A stretch of 28,114 nt of DNA, taken from positions 704,245 to 732,358 of the forward strand of contig NC_049984.1 in NCBI RefSeq assembly GCF_000003815.2. Direction: 5' to 3'. Every line of letters starts with the position of its first letter. Position 1 is the first letter of the stretch. A model generated the notes under the pieces. That model saw nothing but the letters and a program-made list of their open reading frames with translations. It had not been told where the DNA came from and did no database searches. This DNA comes from Branchiostoma floridae (taxonomy: Eukaryota > Chordata > Leptocardii > Amphioxiformes > Branchiostomatidae). Position numbers and translations under genes: made by a program. Shown one piece after another: positions 14,158 through 25,100 of this stretch.

Positions 14158-16064
14158 CTGGGCTGCTCGTAACCTGGAATGGCTGGGCTGATTCCGCTTC
14201 AAACAACTTTGATTTGGTCATGCGACAAATGCAAAGGAATAATGTGACGTCCTTTCAAACCAGCCGCGACAACATGAGGTGCGTTCTACGCGGTACTCTG
14301 ACTCTGACAACCAAACGAACAACTCTGGGTAAAGAAGCGCACAAGAGCAGCCCTAGCCTGGCGCCATAAGATGTGCCTGTAGACAGACGTGATTGAGCTG
14401 TTTCTACAGAGTTCTACCGAACCTTCTGTGAACCCTGCGGCGGCCCTGGTGCTTGAATCAGCAGGAGGACGCTGTTGTTAAATCACTCTTCCCTGGAGCC
14501 ACACAGCACTGCGCGTCATGCAAATATCCTCCCCTATGACTCACTCTTGACCTTGGCGGCCCATCCCGTTGAAGTCTTCCTCGGTACATAACCTTTTCAT
14601 TCTTCTGCAAACATTTCAACGACATGCCTGTCATTTTCATCAGTGCATAATGGCCCATATTGTTGATATACAGGTATAATTCCCGAAAAGGATGTTTGCT
14701 CAGTAGTTAAGCCACCCCAGCTACCCACGCGACCTACACTAAAAGCGCAGACATGAACACACATTTCAGGCTCTGAGTGTTTGTTTTACATCAAGCCGAC
14801 TTGTTCGGTGCCACATACACAGGACATGTAAAGAAAATGACAAACATTTTGTACTAAAGCTGCGACGGGCTAGCGTTGTGGACAATGACTCATCTCGTGC
14901 TTCTTTGTTTGGTGTAAATGCAATAAAGATGATCTTAACTCTCTAGACTGTGTATCTTTTCTACCCCCTGTGTCAATAATGAGTTTATGATTTGCTAGTA
15001 ATGGCCATGGTACTGATTTATACCGAAATGTAGCAACCTGCAATGTTTGCTCAACAAAAACACCGTATTTCGGTAGATTAACCTTTCCAGTAATCAGACG
15101 AACCGTCCTTTATGAACCAGACTGTGTACTCGATCTTGTCGACCCTTCGTGCCACTAATGGGTTTATGATTTACTGGTGAGGGTCAGAATGTACTACCAG
15201 AAGTGAGGAAGTGGTCTTTTTTCTGTCGTGTCTAAGTCATTAACGGTAAGCACGCTTTGATTCTCGTGTATGAAGTCTGTTTTCTCCGTATGTGAGGAAC
15301 AAAATGACCAACACCTGCCGGTACAACACCTGCTGGTACGTTTACGTTTCTTAGAATCTTTAGACGGTTCACTGGGGCACTAAAAGAGTCGTCTGCACAT
15401 CAGACTGGGCAACCCTCCCATGCATAGAGTACGGTTTTACTATGAAGAACAACACTTTATGACAGTATTTCATCACCAAGTATAAAATATTTATTTGTAC
15501 CATCTATATCTATTCATGCACACTTTACTACATTATTCTGGCAATTGTTCTTAAGTACATTTAACAGTATAAAATCGCCGGAATGTACAGAATGTTGCCT
15601 GCACCATTTGCTAGGAAACACTTTACACTTTACTCTTCCCTTTCCCTGTGGTTTCCTCACAGCACCTTCAGATATCATCATGCTTCCCCAAATCAAATAA
15701 ATTATTTATCAATTAATTAGTTATATCATACTTCAAGGCTTGCTACAATTGAAACTAACTCAAAGTACAACATGACCTAGCTCCGATTTTTATGTTTTTC
15801 CTACTATGATGATGACCTACCCCATGCCCAGTGGTATAGCCTACACTCACACACTCCATGGAGCTCGCTCAGAACCATTTCTTGAATTTGCCTCACAAAA
15901 GACTATACTAATAATTAGAACGAAAAAAAAATGCACAAAGCCAGTCCGAAACTAAACAGGAAATCTAAAAAATGAGAACTAAGTTTCTGAAGCTTTATCA
16001 GAAATCACCACTGTCAGGAGAAACCACTAGGATCGAGGGTAGGTCAATACAGTACTGGAACATG
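14158..16064. other. Intergenic between GPCR-2 and GSS
   Basis: No gene supported. A diverged duplication pairs about 14945-15000 (AGACTGTGTATC...GAGTTTATGATTTGCTAGT) with 15118-15178 (AGACTGTGTACTC...GGGTTTATGATTTACTGGT). The GSS 3' untranslated region occupies the right part. Confidence 0.45.
15490..15495 (-). promoter_or_regulatory. Candidate polyadenylation signal of GSS
   Basis: AATAAA on the minus strand, about 570 bases past the GSS stop codon. Transcript evidence would be needed. Confidence 0.3.
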
Positions 16065-16188
16065 TCAGATGAGGTAAGGGCTGTCCAGCAGGGCATTGCC
16101 AGCAGCTACACCCCCGTCTTCTGTGGAGGATGGTTTGGTCCTGAGCAGGTGACCCCCCTCCTGGTTCAGCACGACCTCATCGCCCTTC
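16065..16188 (-). CDS. GSS: GSS exon 13 (last)
   Basis: Acceptor AATGTTTCAG|GAAGG. Encodes [38 protein letters not shown], then TGA. GHLLRTK and DGGVAAG are the conserved C-terminal substrate- and ATP-contacting segments. Confidence 0.97.
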
Positions 16189-19100
16189 CTGAAACATTCA
16201 TAAATGGGGTATTTTCAATAATTGTTTAATACTTTCATAAAATACATTGCATACATTTATCAACAGAGTCTTCCAACGAGAACAGCTTGGAATAGGGATG
16301 TCCAAAGCTGGAGTATGTTGGCACACAGTAGACAAGTCATATCAATACTTTACTTCCATTGGGTTCAACAATGATTCAGTGTACAATCTGTAGGTTACTG
16401 TAAATCAGGAAATTTTTTGGTGGTTATCTTTTTTTGCATTTTTGTGCTTACCTCTCCCCTAAGAATTCATGATGCTGCAAATATGCATTTCTTTTGCATT
16501 ACCACAGTACTATAGCAATTATTTCAAAACCTGAAACTCTCCTTCCCTTCCTATAACTCAACATAAAGTCCTTATAACTAAAGGAATTTACAGTTCAGTC
16601 AAAGAAGGTTAGATATCCAGGTAATGCAAAATAGCATTTTACTCAACCAACAAAATAATACCCAGTTGCTTGAGAAGTATCTATATGGTAAATTTACAGC
16701 TGAGTAGGACAAAAAGGACTGCGATGATGACTGAATCAGTAAAACTGCACCATGATCTCACCCACCCAATGAACACTCCGAAGATGCCCAGCTTGAGTAA
16801 CTACTTTTTGGCGTATCTTATTACCTGGATGTCTCACCTACATCGAAGTTACTTGTAGTTGGTTAGATAATAATCTGTGAGGACAAAAAGGACTGTGATA
16901 TCTGTATCTGAATGCATGATGATGACCAAATCAGTAAACTACACCATGATGTTGTCACACCCACCCAATGAAGACTCCGAAGATGCCCAGTTCGCTGACC
17001 GCCTCCGTTAGCGCCGGTTCCCTGCCCGGCCGGACCGCGTAGTTCGACACGACAGCTGGGCGTATCCGGTCCATCACGATGTACGCCGTCCTCTCCTTAA
17101 CGTCTGCCATGTTGTTCAGCGCTGCGGGGATGTCCTCGCCGAAGATGTTGTTACCTGGGTAACGGATAGCCTGGTCAGAGCTCGCTCTTCTTCTTCTTCT
17201 CCTTATGTGTTAACTGTTAACGTTTACCAACATTATTCCGACACCCTCAGACAATGTGTCTAAACAGATCTCCAACACAACATCCCCAATAGTACAACGC
17301 ACTTCTGTATATCTTTGATAACTGTGCATACCTGGGGGAAGCTGAACTAGAGATATCTAAACATGACATTTGGCAGAAATATATAACCCAGGATAAATGT
17401 TGTAATGGATCTGACAGAGTTCTTCTCCACCTACGACTGTGCTGTGACAATCACCCCTACAAAATATGGCCCACACCAGTGGGCAGGGTGTTGTAACATC
17501 ACCCGTACAAATCATAGCCTAGATCGTCAGGTTAAGCAAATTGTTACCTCCTCCCTCCCTCTGTGGCTTCATGACGAACCTGCCGGGATCTGAGGTCACC
17601 ATCTCTACTGTCCAGTCCCCCTCAGCACCCTGCAGACAACACGGGACACGTGGAGGTCAGACAACACGGGACACGTGAAGGTCAGACAACACGGGACACG
17701 TGGAGGTCAGACAACACGGGACACGTGGAGGTCAGACAACACGGGACACGTGGAGGTCAGACAACACGGGACATGTGAAGGTCAGACAACACGGAACACA
17801 TGAAGGTCAGACAACACGGGACATGTGAAGGTCAGACAACACGGAACACATGAAGGTCAGACATCACGGGACACATGAAGGTCAGACAACACGGGACGTG
17901 AAGGTCAGACAACACGGAACACATGAAGGTCAGACATCATGGGACACATGAAGGTCAGACAACACGGGACGTGAAGGTCAGACAACACGGAACACATGAA
18001 GGTCAGACAACACGGAACACATGAAGGTCAGACATCACGGGACGTGAAGGTCAGACAACACGGAACACATGAAGGTCAGACAACACGGGACACATGAAGG
18101 TCAGACAACACGGGACACATGAAGGTCAGACATCACGGGACGTGAAGTTATCCGGATAAACTATATCTAAAGATAATTCAATTTCTACGATTGGATGGAA
18201 ACCGGAAATTACTTCTGGATGTCTAGAGTGACTCTTCTTCATTCTAGAAATGCTGAACAAGATTGATGGATGTCACTTGAAACATCAAGAGGAAAATGTC
18301 AAATTTTCATCCAGTTGTAGAGATTGGATTGTCTTTAAACATGGGACATATTTCATTATCATTTCTCTGCCAAGTGCTTGCTGACACAGACATTGCAGGT
18401 AACTGCATGTTTTTTTCACAACACTGTTCTTATTGTAGTGTGATGATGAAACCTTGAGTACTGAGCAACATTCCCCCTCACGCCTTCAGATGAATACTGC
18501 TGTCCTTGGTGCTGAATGATTGGTGAGTAGGATCTGGGCCTAACAGAAACTCTAGTCTTACATGTGGCTTGCTCCCAGAGTTTTTCTTTAGACTTCATCA
18601 TTTCTATTGTATTGCTACCTATGTGCATTTCCTCACCAGTTCTAGTGTGTACTGCCCTGCAAACGTTGCTCTGACTCTTTCCACTGCCTCAGGGTCCTTT
18701 AAAAACTTCTCCAGCACACCCGGCTGGGCTAGCTCCTGTTGCACTTTTTTAGTGCCTGCTAGATGGTAGGAAATACACGGACACTTGATGGCTTTGGACT
18801 GCTCTATCTTTAACCGGGCTGTCCACTCCTGGAAGATGAAAATAAGTGAGGTCACGTTTCTCAGTATCCATGTATTGTTCTTAGCCAGTTGTAAATGCAT
18901 TAAGCCGGAAGAGGGACACTTAAAGATGAGCTTGTGATGGCTGTACTCCAGAGAGAGTGAGAAACTTGAATGTGTAAGTCCCTATTAAAGCAAGAAAGTT
19001 GTGGTGGTGGGGGGATGTTGTCCCTGGTTTCAGATACACATGCCCAACTAATACTGACCTGTTCTGTGGGGTAGTCTGTAGAGATTACTGACCTGTTCTG

Positions 19101-22100
19101 TGGGGTAGTCTGTTGGGATGTAGAGATTACTGACCTGTTCTGTGGGGTAGTCTGTGGAGATTACTGACCTGTTCTATGGGGTAGTCTGTTGGGATGTAGA
19201 GATTACTGACCTGTTCTGTGGGGTAGTCTGTGGAGATTACTGACCTGTTCTGTGGGGTAGTCTGTAGAGATTACTGACCTGTTCTGTGGGGTAGTCTGTT
19301 GGGATGTAGAGATTACTGACCTGTTCTGTGGGTAGTCTGTTGGGATGTAGAGATTACTGACCTGTTCTGTGGGGTAGTCTATAGAGATTACTGGCCTGTT
19401 CTGTGGGGTAGTCTGTAGAGATTACTGACCTGTTCTGTGGGGTAGTCTGTAGAGATTACTGGCCTGTTCTGTGGGGTAGTCTGTAGAGATTACTGACCTG
19501 TTCTGTGGGGTAGTCTGTAGAGATTACTGACCTGTTCTGTGGGGTAGTCTGTAGAGATTACTGACCTGTTCTGTGGGGTAGTCTGTAGAGATTACTGACC
19601 TGTTCTGTGGGGTAGTCTGTAGAGATTACTGACCTGTTCTGTGGGGTAGTCTGTAGAGATTACTGACCTGTTCTGTGGGGTAGTCTGTAGGGATGTAGAG
19701 ATTACTGACCTGTTCTGTGGGGTAGGATGTAGCCTGCCCTGAAGTACGCCACTGCAACCTCCTCACCATCCCTGTAACAGTAACACATTATCAGCAACAT
19801 GCAGCAGTCAGAACAAACCACAAGACAGCAGAGAAAAGGGGATGACAGGACAGAACTATCTGATTAAAAACCTGGTTTAGCTGTAAAACAGAATAAGGTG
19901 TATCACTGTATACAGAGCTAGACTGAGTATACCTACACCAGTAATGTTTATCAGACTTACACCAGTAATGTTTATCAGACTTACACCAGTAATGTTTATC
20001 AGACTTACACCAGTAATGTTTATCAGACTTACACCAGTAATGTTTATCAGACTTACACCAGTAATGTTTATCAGACTTACACCAGTAATGTTTATCAGAC
20101 TTACACCAGTAATGTTTTATCAGACTTACACCAGTAATGTTTATCAGACTTACACCAGTAATGTTTTATCAGACTTACACCAGTAATGTTTTATCAGACT
20201 TACACCAGTAATGTTTTATCAGACTTACACCAGTAATGTTTAATCAGACTTACACCAGTAATGTTTTATCAGACTTACACCAGTAATGTTTTATCAGACT
20301 TACACCAGTAATGTTTAATCAGACTTACACCAGTAATGTTTTATCAGACTTACACCAGTAATGTTTAATCAGACTTACACCAGTAATGTTTTATCAGACT
20401 TACACCAGTAATGTTTTATCAGACTTACACCAGTAATGTTTAATCAGACTTACACCAGTAATGTTTTATCAGACTTACACCAGTAATGTCTTGTCAGGCC
20501 TGAGTTCTCCCCTGTCGTGGATCTGTGTCAGTGTGCAGCGCCTCACCCTGATGCTGGGGTTCCTGAAACAGCAAACATCAAACATTAACAAACATCAGGA
20601 ACATTCCAGGGTTAGAACTGTGGAAATGCTGCAGCCTTGGGTTTAACTTTAAATCAGAAAGATTTGCCCCACTTAACCCATGCTTAGGCTACATAAATAT
20701 CAATTTGTATTTTGACATCTGGCTTAACAGTGTTCTGGATGATGTCAAGATTACCACTGTTTCAAAACAGAAACCTGTGAGACCTAGAAGAGCTGGCCCA
20801 CAATCAGATGGAATGGTGCAGAATAGTCAGCAAGAGAAGTCAGAAACTTGATGCAGGCTGCTCAACCCAGTGATGAGGAGACTTTATCAGTAATTATTAT
20901 CAATAAGAACGAGCCCATCTCCTACCTGTCCATGGCAGCGAACTCCAGCCAGCGTTGGTCCATGGCGTTCCTGTTCTCCTCCTGAACCACAACCACGATC
21001 ACGGCGCTGAAACCAGGCAATATTTGTTTATTTATCTTATCTATTGGTTTTGCTGTTCAGCACGCACATCCAGGGCTGCCCAACTAGCCTGTGGCTATTA
21101 CAAAGGGCTAGCCCTACTGACAAAAACAGAGATAATACAAAAGGAATTGAACATTTACAAAGACAGGGCACTTTTCAGTAACAGTATTCTAAGTACATAA
21201 AAAGATAAAAATAAAAAAGAACTTTAATATATATACATAGTGTACTTTTATAATATACAGTGTGTATATATACACAGTGTAGGATAGTGTACATTGTAGT
21301 ATCTATAATGGAGTATATGACAACATTATCAACATCATTATCAGGCAACGTTTGTCAGTTATATGGAGCGCGGGCCGGTTGGTCACCTCAATGGGGCGTA
21401 ATTCACAGCTACTACATGACGATGCAATAAGATGACGGCATGACCAAATATGGCCAACCTACATGTCTGTGAACAGTTATACATGCACTATACTGCCTGC
21501 ATTTCTCTCTGTTTGTATATGTCAACAGAAAGTCACACTTTAAACATTTTCTCATGCTTCAGACATGGAGGGTAGTATGGTCTCCCACCGCTGTTTAAGA
21601 TGGAACAGTAGGGTCTCTCACCTCTGTTCCCCGTATAGTTCCCAGGCTGCTGCCAGACCCCCTGCTAGGCTGGACATCGCTCTGTTCTGTGGCAACTGTG
21701 GTAGGAGACAAAATGTGACTTTGCAAAGAAAGTGACGAGACAAAATTCAACCCTGACATTTCCATATCTCTCCAGACCTAGATATGGAATGCTGCAAATT
21801 TTCTGTCAGCACAGTCTCATACTCACATGTCTGTCAGCTGTGAACCTGGAAACACCACAGAGCCGTAGAACATGTCTGAAACATGGACAATGTTAAGACT
21901 ATTAGCTATCATCTTCTTAGGAAGGAAATCCTTAGCGATTCTACCTCCAAAATTTTAGGCCAGAAGAAAGACGCGCGGGCGTGCACGCGCAAATGCACAT
22001 ACGCACACACACACACACACACTCATACACACACACACACACACTCATACACACACACACACACTCATACACACACACACGCACACACACACACACACAT

Positions 22101-25100
22101 ACACACACGCACACACACACATATACAGGACACACACAAACACACACCTGTGTAAGCCTGGCATCTGTGACCCCAGCCCCCCAAAGCTGGAGGCGATACA
22201 GTTGATCTCAATCTGCTTCAGCTGTAGCAAGTCCAGCCTTGGTTGTTTTGCTTCTGGTTCTCCGTTCTCCTGGCCTGTCCTGCTGGGATCGTCCAGCATG
22301 TAGTCGGACCTGTGCAGCCCCAGGCACACCGGCTGGGTGGGGGAGGTGGGGAGGTGAGACAGGATTTTTATTTTTACTTAATGGTCACCACACAACAAGA
22401 CATGAAGGTCATTTGAAGGTGTGACACGAAGGCCACATTGTAAATGTAACAGCATCTCTTCACCATAGGTCAGAAACATTATGATTGAGACCAGCTCAAT
22501 TTCTCCTCACTAAGAGTGAGGACTGTATCTGTATCTGTATCTATGATGGCTGTTTTCTTCGTATCCGAAGATCAATGGTAGGCAGACAGGTTGATTAGAC
22601 GATCAGTCTGCCTGGCCTGCACGTGACTTTTTAAGGTGAAGGAGGGGTGTGCACTTCCTTCTCCACCCTCTCGTCTACTGGCGCACTAAGTCCTACAGGG
22701 ACAGAACTGTTTTGCCACGTAAGACGGCCCCAGCAGATGCAGGTTTATTATTTGGAGTTTCCATCTCCTAGGAGGACTTCCGACCAAGGATGCAAGAGGT
22801 TCCTCCTACCCCTGACTCGTGTGTCATGGCGGGTGCGTCATGCCCGAACATGCCCCTATGGCCTGTCACCACAGCAAAGGCCTGTCACTGCCACTAGCCG
22901 CAGCTATGCCACGCGGTCACACACATCTGTATCTATACAGTCAATATAACCGCAGTTCGGCGTAACACACCAGCTTTACCCAACCTACTACTACTAGCGG
23001 ACCCAATAGACAAAGCAGGGATTACGAAGGCTGCTGAAGACTATATAGTGAGCAAAAGCCTACACTCACTATGCAACTTCACCATTGTATTTCAACCTTT
23101 ATATTCAACTTTATCAAGAGATAAGCTATGTATTACAATAGTTACAATAAAACAGATAAGCTATATACATTTGTATTACAGTAGCTATAAAAGAGATAAG
23201 CTATATATCACTGTAGTTATAAATCACATTAAGAATTCCTGCCACTTCATGTAGTTTCATATTAGTTTTATTTACAGATGTACATCAGTACAACATCTGT
23301 TTGTTAGTTTCTTTCCTTGGGCAAAGTTAGACAGAATGTTAAGGAAACTCTCACCTGAGCCACGCCCTCCCGTCGCACCTGCTCATAGATGCGGAACAGC
23401 CGACAGGTGAAGTCGTCCACCTGGATGGTACTGTAATATCAATAATCAATCAGTTAATCAGTATTGGTAAATAAGGAACCAAAACAGTGTTTTGTTGAGG
23501 CAGTATTGATCAAACCAGGATATGAAAATTACTGGACAGGTTTAGGTTATTTTTTGCTTAGTCATTATGAGGCACAGCATTAGTGCTTTGTCATCACTGG
23601 TTATCACGTCTTTTTAGAAAATATATGATATGTACTCTTGTACTTCCCCTGAACCATTCTGGAGTGAAAGTCCCTGCCTGGTACGGTGTTAATTGCTCCC
23701 ACCGTTTGGTCCTTCAGTGCCAGGCAGGAGGGCTGCCCACCCTAACCCGGGACCTCAACTACCACCCCCCCCCCCACACACACACATACACACACATTTG
23801 GGGGTATCTATGATGATGATGATGATAATGATGATGATGATGATGATAATGATGATGATGTTGATGATGATGATGTTGATGATGGTGGTGATGTTAGCAA
23901 GTCTTTATTAGTCAATCATTATCTTTGTACTACAGCATTACCAGTTACCATTGTTTAATACAATATCCTTTTGGAAAATAGAAAATATACGTAAGGAAGT
24001 CTTTATTGGTTGGTCGTTATCTTTGTACCACAACATCCCCAGTTATCATAAAGACACAAGACAAAAAGAGCCTACAGTCTGTGTGGAGTGTAAATCCTTG
24101 AGAATCTCCGTACCTTCTGAGGCAGCTGGTGAGGAAGTTTGAGTCCTGGCTGAGCCGGTGGACCAGGAGGTTAAAGTCACGCTGCACCGCCTTCGCTTGG
24201 TCAAACAGCACCCTGGGGGGTACAATATGAGTCATAAGGTATGACATATGCAGGGTGGGGGGGACAGTTTCCTGACATTCAAGGTTTCCAAACATCACGT
24301 AGGGTAAAGATCATTGTAATCACTAGGCAAGCAACTCTGTAAATGACTAAACACAGACACTGGTGTGTGAAATTTGAACAAGCTGAAATGACTGAAATAT
24401 CACACAACATTCAAAACAAAATTTGTGTTGACAGTGATGCTGTAGGTCTCTTGTGAGAGGTGCATTACCAGGATACAGATGCTAGATACAGACAGGTGTG
24501 TTACCTGGTACAGTTGAGCAGTTTCAGGTGTCAGAAAAAGACAGGTGTGTTAGTACAGTTGAGCAGTTTCAGGTGTCAGAAACAGACAGGTGTGTTACCT
24601 GGGGGTCGGTATTCTCTTTTCCACAAGGCAGCCTATTTTGATTTCCTCTATTAAAAATAAATTTGTAACAAAATCCGCCTTATTCTCGAGCATTCTTCTG
24701 AACTCTGCGTTTGTGTTACCTGGGTACAGGTGTGTTACCTGGGTACAGGTGTGTTACCTGGGTACAGGTGTGTTACCTGGGTACAGGTGTGTTACCTGGG
24801 TACAGGTGTGTTACCTGGGTACAGGTGTGTTACCTGGGTACAGGTGTATTACCTGGGTACAGGTGTGTTACCTGGGTACAGGTGTGTTACCTGGGTACAG
24901 GTGTGTTACCTGGGTACAGGTGTATTACCTGGGTACAGGTGTGTTACCTGGGTACAGGTGTGTAACCTGAGTGCAGGTGTGTTACCTGGGTACAGGTGTG
25001 TTACCTGGGTACAGGTGTGTTACCTGGGTACAGGTGTATTACCTGGGTACAGGTGTGTTACCTGGGTACAGGTGAAGGCAGCAGCTGGAAAGGTGCAAAG

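Noticed and set aside
17630-20490. CRISPR array
   Set aside because: The units are directly adjacent or carry no unique spacers, and the host is an animal. These are minisatellites.
21846-21875. A 30-nt version of GSS exon 5 ending at CCAG|GTTCAC
   Set aside because: It would need a different exon 6 acceptor and would shorten a helix whose length is conserved. The GTGAGT donor at 21826 gives the right phase and length.
21883-22205. His/Thr-rich and Cys/Val-rich ORFs
   Set aside because: Translations of the CA/TG microsatellite in GSS intron 4.
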